Shown here: positions 9,566 through 19,531 of the stretch, in pieces | Position numbering within the stretch: position 1 is the first letter of the stretch | How the letters are laid out: each line of letters begins with the position of its first letter | DNA from: Chloroflexota bacterium | GTDB taxonomy: Bacteria > Chloroflexota > Anaerolineae > Anaerolineales > UBA4823 | Assembly: GCA_029265355.1 (NCBI GenBank) | Contig: JAJUJL010000005.1 | Span: 104,339 to 168,338 of the forward strand | Length of the DNA: 64,000 nt | Direction: 5' to 3' | Position numbers and translations under genes: made by a program | The notes under the pieces: generated by a model | What the model was told of the DNA's origin: nothing | Databases searched by the model: none | Seen by the model: the letters and a program-made list of their open reading frames with translations, nothing else

Positions 9566-10528
9566 ATGATGAGCGTTCAAATCGAAGCGCAGCATCTCAA
9601 TAAGCATTTCGGCAGCCTGGCCGCGCTGCAGGATTTGAACCTGTCGATCTCGGCTGGGGAAATTTACGGATTGGTTGGACCAGATGGCGCCGGGAAGACC
9701 ACCGCCCTGCGCTTGCTGTGCGGCGCCTTGCGGCCCGATGCCCATCACCGCGGTAACACCCCGCTATGTCGCGTCGCCGGGATGGACGTCTTCCACCAAA
9801 CCGAGCAAGCCCGAGCCCGTCTGGGCTACCTACCGCAACGTTTCTCGCTGTACGAAGACCTGACGGTGATGGAAAACCTGCGCTTCTTTGCTGAAGTGCG
9901 CGGTCTAACAAGCCGGGAGTGGCAGCCCCGCTGCCTTGAAATCCTGGATTTCGTCGGCCTGGCGCCATACACTGAGCGCCTTGCCGGGCACTTATCCGGC
10001 GGCATGAAGCAGAAATTGGGGCTGGCTGCCGCCCTGGTGCACCAACCCCAGGTGCTGCTGCTGGATGAGCCCACTACGGGCGTAGACCCGGTGACGCGCC
10101 AGGATTTCTGGCAGCTTATCATCCGTTTGGCAGGCAGCGGAAACGAGCAACCGGTAACTGTTCTGGTCAGCACCCCCTACATGGATGAGGCTGCTCGCTG
10201 TAACCGGGTGGGTTTTCTTCGGCAAGGAAAATTATTGGTCGAAGGCACGCCCGCCGAGTTACGCGCCTTGATCAGCCAGCGCATACTGGAGCTGCGCGGC
10301 CCATCATTGATGGCGCTGCGCCAGGCGGCGCGCCAGGCGCCCGGCGTCGCCGACGCCATGCTGTTTGGCGACCGTATCCACCTGCGCCTGACTGCGGATG
10401 CAGATGAAGGTTACTTGGATAGCTTACGGCACCATCTGGAACAGGCTGGCAGCGAGGTCACCTCACTGCGACCCGTCGCCCCCCAGTTGGAAGACGTCTT
10501 CATGGCGTTGGTGGAGGAGAAACGATGA
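9566..10528 (+). CDS. ABC transporter ATP-binding protein (YbhF first-half-like)
   Basis: Walker A GPDGAGKTT, signature LSGGMKQK, Walker B LLLDEP; ATG 9566 preferred over ORF start 9380, which overlaps the HlyD gene. Confidence 0.9.
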   Translation: MMSVQIEAQHLNKHFGSLAALQDLNLSISAGEIYGLVGPDGAGKTTALRLLCGALRPDAHHRGNTPLCRVAGMDVFHQTEQARARLGYLPQRFSLYEDLTVMENLRFFAEVRGLTSREWQPRCLEILDFVGLAPYTERLAGHLSGGMKQKLGLAAALVHQPQVLLLDEPTTGVDPVTRQDFWQLIIRLAGSGNEQPVTVLVSTPYMDEAARCNRVGFLRQGKLLVEGTPAELRALISQRILELRGPSLMALRQAARQAPGVADAMLFGDRIHLRLTADADEGYLDSLRHHLEQAGSEVTSLRPVAPQLEDVFMALVEEKR

Positions 10529-11457
10529 AGGATGTCATCGCGACCCAAAATCTCACCCGCTACTTTGGCAACTTCCTCGCTGTAGACCACTTAACCTTCT
10601 CTGTCCAGGCCGGCGAAGTGGTCGGCTATCTCGGCCCAAATGGCAGCGGCAAAACCACCACCATTCGCATGCTGCTCGGGCTGTTGCGCCCCAGCCAGGG
10701 CAGCGCCCAGGTGCTGGGATATGACATCATCACACAATCCGAGCAGATCCGCGCCAGGGTGGGATATATGTCGCAAAAATTTTCGCTCTACCATGACCTG
10801 ACCGTTCGAGAGAACCTGAGTTTCTACGCTGGCGTGTACGGTGTGACCCGGCGAGAGAGGCTGCAAGAGATCGCCGAATTGATTGGGCTGAGCGAGTTGC
10901 AGAACGAGCGCGTCAGCAACCTTTCCACAGGCTGGCGGCAGCGCCTGGCGCTGGGTACTGCCATTGTGCACAGCCCCAGCCTGCTCTTCCTGGATGAGCC
11001 GACCAGTGGGGTCGACCCGGCAGCGCGCCGCTCGTTTTGGAACCTGATCTATACCCTGGTGGAGCAGGGCGTCACTGCGCTGGTCACCACGCATTACATG
11101 GATGAGGCGGAATACTGCAGGCGGGTGGGGATGATGCGCGATGGGCGACTGCTGGCAATGGACACCCCTTCGGCGATCAAGGCTCAAGCCATACCGGGCC
11201 TGGCCTGGGATGTTTTTCCGGGCAGAGAAGATGGTCGCTTGCTGCAAGCCTTGCAAGCGCTGCAGAACTGCGCCTGTGTGCTGCGCGCCGGGCTATCGGG
11301 CGATCACCTGCGCGCGATTACACCCGCTGAAATCCAGGTCACCACCCTGCAGGAGGCTCTGAAGAAGGCCGGCATCCAGGGCGCACGTATCGAGCGAGTT
11401 GAGCCCACCCTGGAGGATGTTTTTCTGGCGCTCTCGAACCAGGCGAATGCAGGGTAG
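10525..11457 (+). CDS. ABC transporter ATP-binding protein (YbhF second-half-like)
   Basis: Walker A GPNGSGKTT, degenerate signature LSTGWRQRL, LFLDEPTSGVDPAARR. Confidence 0.92.
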   Translation: MKDVIATQNLTRYFGNFLAVDHLTFSVQAGEVVGYLGPNGSGKTTTIRMLLGLLRPSQGSAQVLGYDIITQSEQIRARVGYMSQKFSLYHDLTVRENLSFYAGVYGVTRRERLQEIAELIGLSELQNERVSNLSTGWRQRLALGTAIVHSPSLLFLDEPTSGVDPAARRSFWNLIYTLVEQGVTALVTTHYMDEAEYCRRVGMMRDGRLLAMDTPSAIKAQAIPGLAWDVFPGREDGRLLQALQALQNCACVLRAGLSGDHLRAITPAEIQVTTLQEALKKAGIQGARIERVEPTLEDVFLALSNQANAG

Positions 11458-11509
11458 GAAATTCCCAGGCTTGTCTCTCTTTGGAGCTTTTTCCCGGTAG
11501 GAATAGTGT

Positions 11510-11541
11510 CTGGTACAAGCGGCGTTTTTTTGCCGCACCAG
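11510..11541. terminator. bulged hairpin CTGGT-acaa-GCGGC-gttttttt-GCCGC-ACCAG
   Basis: 5+5 bp stem with one-sided bulge, between ABC operon and pfkB-family gene; no T tract after the stem, so terminator function is uncertain. Confidence 0.3.
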
Positions 11542-11621
11542 TTGCGCAGCCTCACCCGCCTGATTGCTCGCTGGTTTCTCTGAGCAGCGAATTTATCAAA
11601 GCTAGCGTATAATCATTTTGC

Positions 11622-12641
11622 ATGGATCTCCCTTCACCAAAATTCATTATCGCCGGCCAACTGCTGCGTGAATATATTATCCTGCCATCCAACCAGGTGC
11701 TTCTGGATGTGCCGGGAGGCAACTGCCTGTACGCTGCCGTAGGAGTGGCCGTTTGGGAGCCGCAGCCCAAGCCAGCGATCATTGCTCGCGTGGGCGAAGA
11801 TTACCCCTTGGAATGGCTGCAAGAATTCAACCGGCGCGGCCTGGATACGCGCGGTGTGCGCATTTTGCCGTTTGCAGTAGATGTTCGTTCTTTTGTGGCT
11901 TATACCAGCCGCACCAGCCGGGTGTATGATGATCCCGTATCCTATTTTGCCGGATTGGGTCTCCCCTTTCCAAAAGCCTTGCTTGGTTATCACAAAGACC
12001 CCAACGCCCTGGACAGCCGCACCACCTTGCAGCCAATTTCCCTGCGCCAGGCTGATATCCCCGATGAATTTCGTGACGCGACCGCCGCTCACTTGTGCCC
12101 TCTGGATTATTTGACTCACAGTTTAATGCCAGCGGTGCTGCGCCAGGCAGACTTTACCACGGTCACGCTCGACCCAGGGCCCGGCTATATGAATCCCACC
12201 TATTGGCCGGATGTGCCCTCGCTGATCACCGGGCTGACCGCGTTCTTGCCCGCTGAAGAGGACCTGCGCAATCTGTTCACCGGGCGCAGCAGCGATTTGT
12301 GGGAAATGGCGGAGGCGTTGGCCGCTTATGGCTGTGAAATTGTGGTCATCAAACGCGGCGAGAGCGGGCAATTGATTTACGACGCCGCCAGTCGCCGCCG
12401 CTGGGAAGTCACCGCCTATCCATCGCGTGTGGTCGATCCATCTGGCGCAGGAGATGCCTTCTGTGGAGGCTTTTTGGCCGGCTACCGGCGCACTTATGAT
12501 CCGCTAGAAGCCGCCCTGTACGGCAACATCTCTGCATCTCTGGTGGTAGAAGGCGTTGGCCCATTTTATGCGCTGGATGCTTTACCTGGCCTGGCAGAAG
12601 CGCGGCTGGCGGCCATCCGCCAAACTGTTCGCAAGGTGTGA
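11622..12641 (+). CDS. PfkB-family carbohydrate kinase
   Basis: VVIKRGESGQLIYDAASRRRWEVTAYPSRVVDPSGAGDAFCGGFLAGY (PfkB signature 2). Confidence 0.88.
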   Translation: MDLPSPKFIIAGQLLREYIILPSNQVLLDVPGGNCLYAAVGVAVWEPQPKPAIIARVGEDYPLEWLQEFNRRGLDTRGVRILPFAVDVRSFVAYTSRTSRVYDDPVSYFAGLGLPFPKALLGYHKDPNALDSRTTLQPISLRQADIPDEFRDATAAHLCPLDYLTHSLMPAVLRQADFTTVTLDPGPGYMNPTYWPDVPSLITGLTAFLPAEEDLRNLFTGRSSDLWEMAEALAAYGCEIVVIKRGESGQLIYDAASRRRWEVTAYPSRVVDPSGAGDAFCGGFLAGYRRTYDPLEAALYGNISASLVVEGVGPFYALDALPGLAEARLAAIRQTVRKV

Positions 12642-13744
12642 AGATGGCTTCCGAACTGAGCAACCGCTTGCTGGAGATGACCATCGAGATACAGCAAATT
12701 CCTGCGCCCACCTTTCAGGAGCAGCAGCGGGCGCACTTCGTGCGCGACCGCCTGGTAGAAGAAGGTTTGAGTGACGTATCCATCGACAATACCGGCAATG
12801 TGTACGCCCGCCTGCCGGGCAGCGGCGCCGCTCGCCCCCTGGTGGTCAGCGCCCACCTGGACACAGTATTTCCAGCCAGCACCGATCTGCAAGTCAAACG
12901 CACCACTAACCGCCTGTACGGACCGGGAATTGGAGATAACTCCCTGGGCATCGCCGGGTTGTTCGGCTTGCTTTGGGCGCTCAAAGAAAGAGCCAGGTCC
13001 TTACCTGGCGATTTATGGCTGGTCGCCAATGTCGGCGAAGAAGGACTTGGCGATCTGAGCGGCATGCGCGCCGTTGTGGACCGTTTCGCGGGCGCCCCGC
13101 TCGCCTACATCGTCCTGGAAGGCATGGCCTTCGGGCAAATCTACACCCGCGGCCTGGGCGTCAAACGTTACCAGATCGAGTGCACCACCACCGGCGGTCA
13201 CTCCTGGGTAGATTATGGGCGTCCTTCAGCGATTCACGAGCTGGCGGAGCTGGTCTCGCGCCTGACCAGCCTGCCGCTGCCGAAAGAGCCTCGCACCACG
13301 CTGAATGTCGGCGTGATCAGGGGCGGCACTTCGATCAATACCATTGCTGCGCAGTGTGTGCTCGAGTTAGATCTGCGCTCAGAGCACCCCGCCGCATTGG
13401 ACGAGTTGGTGAAGCAAGTGGAAAGCCTGATCGCGCTGGCATCTCGCAAAGACGTGCGCATGGGCTTTTCTGTGATCGGGCAGCGCCCGGCAGGTGAAAT
13501 TTCCGCCGATCATCCCCTGGTGCGTCTGGCGCAATCTTGCCTGGAAGAACAAGGCGTTCAACCCCGGTTGAATATTGGTTCGACGGATGCCAACATTCCC
13601 TTTAGCCGCGGTTTTCCGTCGGTTTGCGTGGGGCTGAGCACCGGCGCCGGGGCGCACACGCTCAACGAGTATATTAACCTCGCGCCGATAAGCTCAGGCC
13701 TGGCGCAACTGGTGTGCCTGGTCTGCAAAGCTTACAAGCTGTAA
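12638..13744 (+). CDS. M20-family metallopeptidase
   Basis: VSAHLDTVFP, LYGPGIGDNSLGIAGL, VANVGEEGLGDL, IGSTDANIPFSRGFPSVCVG. Confidence 0.9.
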   Translation: MKMASELSNRLLEMTIEIQQIPAPTFQEQQRAHFVRDRLVEEGLSDVSIDNTGNVYARLPGSGAARPLVVSAHLDTVFPASTDLQVKRTTNRLYGPGIGDNSLGIAGLFGLLWALKERARSLPGDLWLVANVGEEGLGDLSGMRAVVDRFAGAPLAYIVLEGMAFGQIYTRGLGVKRYQIECTTTGGHSWVDYGRPSAIHELAELVSRLTSLPLPKEPRTTLNVGVIRGGTSINTIAAQCVLELDLRSEHPAALDELVKQVESLIALASRKDVRMGFSVIGQRPAGEISADHPLVRLAQSCLEEQGVQPRLNIGSTDANIPFSRGFPSVCVGLSTGAGAHTLNEYINLAPISSGLAQLVCLVCKAYKL

Positions 13745-13745
13745 A

Positions 13746-14537
13746 CTAATATTCTCCGCAAGCCGGACTCTGATGCGGGGGAGTGTAAATGCACACGAAG
13801 CGGTAGCCATTTTCAAAACGCACCGTGACGGCGTACTCATCCACACCGTATTCAGCCATCGGTCGCTGCACAGGATACTGATCTGGGTGGTTGTTGACCG
13901 CCAATACGTAAGCGCCTCGCCCGGATTGCAAAAAGCCATCGACTTTTTGAAGGGGCAGGGGAAGCTCGTCCTGGGTGGCAGCCTGCTGGCCGCTCTGGAT
14001 CAGAGCCTGTGTACTCTGTAGACCAAACCGCGCCTCTTTCGGGTACAAGTATAAGCTGCCGCTCAGAGCAGCCGCGGCAATGACGATCCCTGCGGAAAGC
14101 AGCAGTTTGGCCAGAGAAAAAGCCTCGTTACGCAGCTCATTCTCCCATACGCTCAACGCCCAGCGGATCAGAACGGCCACCGGGATAAACAAGAAGGTGC
14201 GCGGCAAGAATGAGATGAATAAGCCAACAAATGTGCTGGTTACGGCTTCCACGCTATCGCGCACTTCAAATAAGATACTTGCCGAAGATAGCAGGACGCC
14301 TACCAGGGAGCTGAGCATGACTCCCGGCAGGGCTTCTTCAGGCCAGGCGGTTAACAATCCCAATAGTCCACCAGCCAGCGTAAAGAGAATGACTGCCATC
14401 AGCGGCGGCAGGGTAGCGGCCAATGGCAAGCCCGGCAGCGCCCAAATATTGATATAGATAGACACCACGCCAAAGCTCAGACCGATTAAAACACCAAAGA
14501 TAGCGCCAAGGCTGCGACGAGAAAAATCGCTTAACAT
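13746..14537 (-). CDS. hypothetical integral membrane protein
   Basis: Several hydrophobic segments in the N-terminal two thirds; intact ORF in convergent position. Confidence 0.65.
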   Translation of the reverse strand: MLSDFSRRSLGAIFGVLIGLSFGVVSIYINIWALPGLPLAATLPPLMAVILFTLAGGLLGLLTAWPEEALPGVMLSSLVGVLLSSASILFEVRDSVEAVTSTFVGLFISFLPRTFLFIPVAVLIRWALSVWENELRNEAFSLAKLLLSAGIVIAAAALSGSLYLYPKEARFGLQSTQALIQSGQQAATQDELPLPLQKVDGFLQSGRGAYVLAVNNHPDQYPVQRPMAEYGVDEYAVTVRFENGYRFVCIYTPPHQSPACGEY

Positions 14538-14632
14538 CTTGAACTCCAGAATTTTAGGGTTTTGGAAATTGAGCAGCGCCGATCTCGGGCGCGATCATAC
14601 CACCATAGATACGTTTCTGATGCTCGAAACGT

Positions 14633-16774
14633 TCACGGCTGGGAGAGAGATACCTTACTCAGGCGGGCGCGCACGTCCAGGGCAACGACCCCCTGTCCCT
14701 TGCCCAGCACGCGCAGCGGGTTGATTTCGATTTCATGCAAAGCCGGAAAATCGGACGCCAGGCGCGACAGGTGCAACAGAGCCTGCAGAACAGCCTCGCC
14801 ATCGGCGGGTGGCAGGCTGCGATATCCGCCCAGCTTGCGACCAGCCCAGGTAGAGGCAAGCATGTGTTGAGCTTCCTCCACGGTGAGCGGCGCCAGGCCA
14901 AATGCGACGTCTTTCAGTCCTTCCACCTCGATGCCCCCAGAACCGAACATAACCAACGGTCCAAACTGGGCATCCTGCACCGCTCCCAGGATCACATCCT
15001 GACCAGCCGGCAGCATCGGTTGGAGATGCACGCCCAATAGCCTCGCCCCAGGCTGGCTGACACGCGCCCGCTCCATCAACTCGGTAAAAGCCCGCGCCGC
15101 AGCTTCGGGCGAGTTGATATCGAGCAGCACACCGCCGATGTCGCTCTTATGCTGAATATCCGGCGAGGCAATTTTCATTGCCAGTGGGAAACCAAGCTGC
15201 TCTGCCTGGCTGAAAGCCTGCTGGGGTGTGGCTGCCAGGATGGTGCGCGGCGTTGGGATGCTGTAGGCTTCCAGCAATTTCAGCGTCGCTTCTGCGGGCA
15301 ACCATCCGCTGGGCTGATCGCGCAGCAGGGCAGCGCCGGCAGCCTGGGCAGCGGGGTTGGCCGGCGCCAGGTGCTGGCGCTCGCGCCGCAGAAACTCAGC
15401 CCGTTCTGCCAGTATGGCGAGGGCTGAGGCGGCTCTCTCTGGAAACCGATACTCCGGCACACGCGCAGCGCGAAAATGCTCCACTGCCTCCTGAATCAGA
15501 CGCTCGCCCATCAACGCAATCACCACCGGCTTAGCGCTTTCGTGGATCACCGGGATAAGTTTCTTGGCCACCGCACCCGCGGTGTGCATGGGCGGCGGCG
15601 GTAGAATAACCAGCACGCCATGCACTTCGGGCGCTTGCAGTAGCACCTGCAAGCAAGCCGCGTATTGTTCAGGCGTCGCCGAGGCCAGCATATCCACCGG
15701 GTTGTTCAGGCTGGCCGCAGGCGGCAGCAGCGCCTGGAGGGCAGTGCGCGTTTCAGGTGAAAAATCGCACAGGTGCAAACCGTTCACTTCAAGCGCATCG
15801 GCTGCCGTCACCCCCGGCCCGCCGGCATTGGTCAAGACAGCCATTGCTCTGCCGGCTGGCAGGGGACACCAGGCCAGCGCCCGCGCCCAATCAAACATCT
15901 CCTCGCTGGTATCGGCGCGGATCACGCCTGCCCGCCGGAAGGCAGCATTGAAGGCATTTTCCTGCCCTGCCAGGGCGCCGGTGTGCGAAGCAACTGCCCG
16001 CCGCCCGCTGCTGAACCGTCCCACTTTGAGAGCAATGATCGGCTTTTTCAGCGCCACCTGGCTGGCCTCTGCAACGAAGCGCCGGCCATTGCTGACGCCC
16101 TCCAGGTACAGTGTCAACACGCGCGTGAAGGGATCGGCTGCCACCGGAGCAAGCACATCGGTCTCGTTTACATCAGCCTGGTTGCCCAGGCTCACCAGGC
16201 GCGAGAGACCAAAGCCCTGCCCGCGCGCCCAGTCGATGACCGCCGCGCAGATGGCGCCCGAATGGGAAATGAACGCCACATCGCCCGGCAGCGGCCCAGG
16301 CGGCGGCAGAAATGTGGCGTCCAGCGGTAAATGTGTGTCCAGCACGCCAATGCAGTTTGGTCCAAGCAGGCGCATTTGATAGCGGCTGGCAATTTCCAGG
16401 CACTCATCTTCCAAGGCTGCGCCCTCTGCGCCGGTTTCGCGAAAACCGCCCGAAGCGATGATGGCGGCGCGCAAGCCGCGCTCCCCGCAATCAATCAGAA
16501 TCCTGGGCACCGCCTGAGCCGGGACCAGCAGCACTGCCAGGTCAACCGGGTCCGGTACTTCTACAATCGAGGTATACATGGGGCGCCCCATCAGGCTACC
16601 GCCGCGCGGGTTGACAAAGTGGATCACTCCCTGGAAATTGCTTTGGATGAGATTGCGCGCCAGGCCGTATCCCAATTTGTCCGGGTGGCGCGAGGCGCCA
16701 ATCACGGCAATGCCCTGAGGGGCGAAGAAAGGCGTCAGCGAGGGGTCGATTCCAGCGTTGTTGGAGATTGCCAT
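14633..16774 (-). CDS. acetate--CoA ligase family protein (ADP-forming, fused alpha/beta subunits)
   Basis: FFAPQGIAVIGASRHPDKLGYGLARNL, LLGPNCIGVLDTHLP, FISHSGAICAAVIDWA, C-terminal ATP-grasp FPLAMKIASPDIQHKSDIGGVLLDI. Confidence 0.92.
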   Translation of the reverse strand: MAISNNAGIDPSLTPFFAPQGIAVIGASRHPDKLGYGLARNLIQSNFQGVIHFVNPRGGSLMGRPMYTSIVEVPDPVDLAVLLVPAQAVPRILIDCGERGLRAAIIASGGFRETGAEGAALEDECLEIASRYQMRLLGPNCIGVLDTHLPLDATFLPPPGPLPGDVAFISHSGAICAAVIDWARGQGFGLSRLVSLGNQADVNETDVLAPVAADPFTRVLTLYLEGVSNGRRFVAEASQVALKKPIIALKVGRFSSGRRAVASHTGALAGQENAFNAAFRRAGVIRADTSEEMFDWARALAWCPLPAGRAMAVLTNAGGPGVTAADALEVNGLHLCDFSPETRTALQALLPPAASLNNPVDMLASATPEQYAACLQVLLQAPEVHGVLVILPPPPMHTAGAVAKKLIPVIHESAKPVVIALMGERLIQEAVEHFRAARVPEYRFPERAASALAILAERAEFLRRERQHLAPANPAAQAAGAALLRDQPSGWLPAEATLKLLEAYSIPTPRTILAATPQQAFSQAEQLGFPLAMKIASPDIQHKSDIGGVLLDINSPEAAARAFTELMERARVSQPGARLLGVHLQPMLPAGQDVILGAVQDAQFGPLVMFGSGGIEVEGLKDVAFGLAPLTVEEAQHMLASTWAGRKLGGYRSLPPADGEAVLQALLHLSRLASDFPALHEIEINPLRVLGKGQGVVALDVRARLSKVSLSQP

Positions 16775-19155
16775 TCAGCCTCCCAGGTAACCCGAACGGT
16801 CGTAAAGGCCTCGAAATCCACAGGGATGATCCATGTACCAGCTTTCGTGTGTTCCGCTAAAACCGATTTACCAGCCAGCAATGCGCTGCGCAGCCTGCCA
16901 GGCAAATATAGCTCGATTTTACCGCGTGCTCTTCCTTGGCGCTGGAGTCGAATGCTCAGCGCCTTGTTTTCCACCACCCACTCTGTCACTTCTAATCCCT
17001 GGGAGATGTGCAGATCACTGCCCAGGTAGAGGGGACTTTCCGGCAAGCGCGGGCGCACTGCAAGCAGCCGCACACCGTGGGCAGGGATATTCCCCAGGTG
17101 GAAACACCCATTCCTGGACTGGAAGCTGGACTGAAGCCAATAATCGCGACCCCAGTAATCCTGCCCTGCTGGAAGGCCATATTCGGATAGCCTGATCTCG
17201 CCCGACTGCGGCTCGTCTGTCCAGTTGAATCGAGCCAGCAGGCGCCAGCTTCCAGGCGCGCCGTCCAAATCCAACCGCACACGGCCCGGCGTCTTGGCGT
17301 CGAGCCAATCCAGGATCACGGGGCGCCGCTCCATCGGTGGCAGCAATGAGGCTAAAAGTTGGAGCCTGTCTTCGTCCAGGGCGGCAATTTCATCGGAGAT
17401 AACCAGGCTGCCGCCAGTCAGGGCCAGCACACTGCAGGTCGACTGCAATTCCGCCATCGTGAGCCTGGTTTGAGCTCGCAGTTGCAGGCAGTCAGGGTCA
17501 TTGATCCACCAGCGCCTGTGCAAGGGCGCGCGCGTCAAGGCGTTGTGCAATGCGTTGCGCACAGATGGCAAGTCTGGCTCTGGAGCAAAGAAGCGCTCAA
17601 TATTCCAGACTGCGGGCAACCAGCGGCTGGAGGTATCAGCATTGATGCGCATGGCATCTACCAGGCCAATCGCCGGTCCCAAGGGGCAGCCGCAGCCCAA
17701 CAGGAAAGTTTCAGGGCCAGCCGCCTGGCGCAACACCTGCAGCCCGCGACGGAGCACCTGGGCGCGGGTCAGTCGTGTATCCAGGTAGCGGGCCGGGATG
17801 GCAGCCGCAAAGAGAAAATCCAGCTTGAGGTAGCCAAAACCCCATTCTTGCACCGCAGAGCGCAGCACCTCGGCAGCGTATGCCAGGGCTTCCGGGTGGG
17901 TCAGATCCAGCGCGGTGGTCAACGCATTCCAGAAAAAACCGGCATTGACCGGCTTGCCTCGGCGGGTGCGCAGCAGCCAATCAGGATGTTCAACCGCCAA
18001 TTTCGAGCGGGGGTGAACGATGAATGGCGCCAGCCACAGCCCTGGTCGGAAACCTGCACCACAGATTTCCTCCCCCAACCCAGCCACGCCTTGCTTGAAC
18101 GGTTCTGAAAAATCGAACCAATCTCCCGAACAGCGCTGAAAGCCATCATCGATTTGGAATACCTGCAACGGGATTTCTGCTTTTAGCTGAGACAAGGCGC
18201 GCAAGTTGCGGCGCAAATCGTTTGGCGTCACCGCGCCGCGGTAATCGCTGGAAGAAAATTGGTACCAGGAGCACCATCCAGTAGGAGAGTCCAGGTGAAA
18301 CGGTATCGCAACCCGGTTCTGACGTGCAGCAGCCAAAAGATATATACCCAAAGGATCAGAGTCATCGATTTCCAGAAACTGCAGGCACGCCCAATCTGTT
18401 TCCATGCAATCTCCAGGCGCAAGCACCGCCCGGTCGCCGTTGGCCCACAGGTTAAGCCTGGGCTGTTCGCCACTCAAATCCACTTCGAACGAGCCGAAGT
18501 GCTGTTGCTGCGAGAGAAAGCCCAGCAGCAGGCCAGCCCGGGAACGCAAGTCAGCCAGAACGCCAAACATATCGCTGGCGAAGCGCCCGCGCCGGCGCGG
18601 TGGCTTGGCGTCGTACAGGCGGGTGGGCTCACGCAGCACTCCGAGCCGGGTAGCCTTGGGGTGATCTTCTGGGTAGTAAGCGCCGCTGTAAGACCAGCTC
18701 TGCCAGCCGTTTGCGAAGAATGCCAGGCGATGGGATCGCTCGACCGACAGGTTGATTTGCCCGCTGCCCGGGAGAAGGTGGAGCATGTCAATTTGCTTTA
18801 TCTCCACCCGCTGCGCACCACGGTTTTCCACTGCTACCTTCCACAGCAGCAGCGGTTGGTCTGTCATCAGGGCAAAGGTGATCGTACACGCCAGACCCAT
18901 TTCATCTGGCGCCTCAATGATCTGCACCTGGCGAATTGCGCCAGAGTCAATTTCGATGAATTGCTCAGGGATCAGGCTGGCGTCTCCCCAACGCCAGGAA
19001 CGCCGATGCAGGCGCTCAGCCACATACACCTGTAATCCACCCTGGGCGCTTTGAAGCGCCCAGGGCTGGTTTGCCGACGCCGATGAAATATCAAAAGCGC
19101 CACTCTCAAGATGAGCCTGGAAATGCAAAAACCGGCTGTTAAGTTCTAACCCCAT
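16735..19155 (-). CDS. GH36 alpha-galactosidase-like protein
   Basis: FQIDDGFQ, GLWLAPFIVHPRSKLAVEHPDWLLR, GFGYLKLDFLFAAAIPA, LLGCGCPLGPAIGLVDAMRINADTSSRW. Confidence 0.9.
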   Translation of the reverse strand: MGLELNSRFLHFQAHLESGAFDISSASANQPWALQSAQGGLQVYVAERLHRRSWRWGDASLIPEQFIEIDSGAIRQVQIIEAPDEMGLACTITFALMTDQPLLLWKVAVENRGAQRVEIKQIDMLHLLPGSGQINLSVERSHRLAFFANGWQSWSYSGAYYPEDHPKATRLGVLREPTRLYDAKPPRRRGRFASDMFGVLADLRSRAGLLLGFLSQQQHFGSFEVDLSGEQPRLNLWANGDRAVLAPGDCMETDWACLQFLEIDDSDPLGIYLLAAARQNRVAIPFHLDSPTGWCSWYQFSSSDYRGAVTPNDLRRNLRALSQLKAEIPLQVFQIDDGFQRCSGDWFDFSEPFKQGVAGLGEEICGAGFRPGLWLAPFIVHPRSKLAVEHPDWLLRTRRGKPVNAGFFWNALTTALDLTHPEALAYAAEVLRSAVQEWGFGYLKLDFLFAAAIPARYLDTRLTRAQVLRRGLQVLRQAAGPETFLLGCGCPLGPAIGLVDAMRINADTSSRWLPAVWNIERFFAPEPDLPSVRNALHNALTRAPLHRRWWINDPDCLQLRAQTRLTMAELQSTCSVLALTGGSLVISDEIAALDEDRLQLLASLLPPMERRPVILDWLDAKTPGRVRLDLDGAPGSWRLLARFNWTDEPQSGEIRLSEYGLPAGQDYWGRDYWLQSSFQSRNGCFHLGNIPAHGVRLLAVRPRLPESPLYLGSDLHISQGLEVTEWVVENKALSIRLQRQGRARGKIELYLPGRLRSALLAGKSVLAEHTKAGTWIIPVDFEAFTTVRVTWEAEWQSPTTLESTPR

Positions 19156-19177
19156 GTGAGCAAAGCAGTCCTCACGG

Positions 19178-19531
19178 TCAGCTTGCGGGAGATTGCTGCA
19201 CGGTGTGCAAAGCCGCTTCCAGGCTTTTGTGAGGCGTCAACACCTGGTCTAACATGGTCAGGTGCAGTGCTGTGCGGATCTGAGGGTTGGCGTTGCAAAT
19301 TCCGATCTTGCCGCCAACACGCGCCAGCGCTTTCATGCCGGTAACCAATACACTCAAGCCAGAGGAGTCCATAAAATCGACATGCGCCAGGTCTATGACC
19401 ACATTTTTCACACCGCGGTTAATCTGGTCGAAGATGAGCTGGCGAGTGGAAGGCGCCGATTCGACATCCAACCGTCCAATCGGGCGTAAGATCACCAGTT
19501 CGAAAGAAACCCGTTCAATGGTTGTCCGCAT
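19178..19531 (-). CDS. STAS-domain anti-sigma factor antagonist
   Basis: ILRPIGRLDVESAPSTRQLIFDQINRGVKNVVIDLAHVDFMDSSGLSVLVTGMKALARVGGKIGICNANPQI; start at MRTTIERV. Confidence 0.9.
   Translation of the reverse strand: MRTTIERVSFELVILRPIGRLDVESAPSTRQLIFDQINRGVKNVVIDLAHVDFMDSSGLSVLVTGMKALARVGGKIGICNANPQIRTALHLTMLDQVLTPHKSLEAALHTVQQSPAS

Noticed and set aside
15564-16379. 271-aa plus-strand ORF opposite the acyl-CoA synthetase
   Set aside because: Antisense to a strong CDS; low-complexity Ala/Arg/Ser composition typical of shadow ORFs.
18259-19035. 258-aa plus-strand ORF opposite the GH36 gene
   Set aside because: Shadow ORF; no domain signature.
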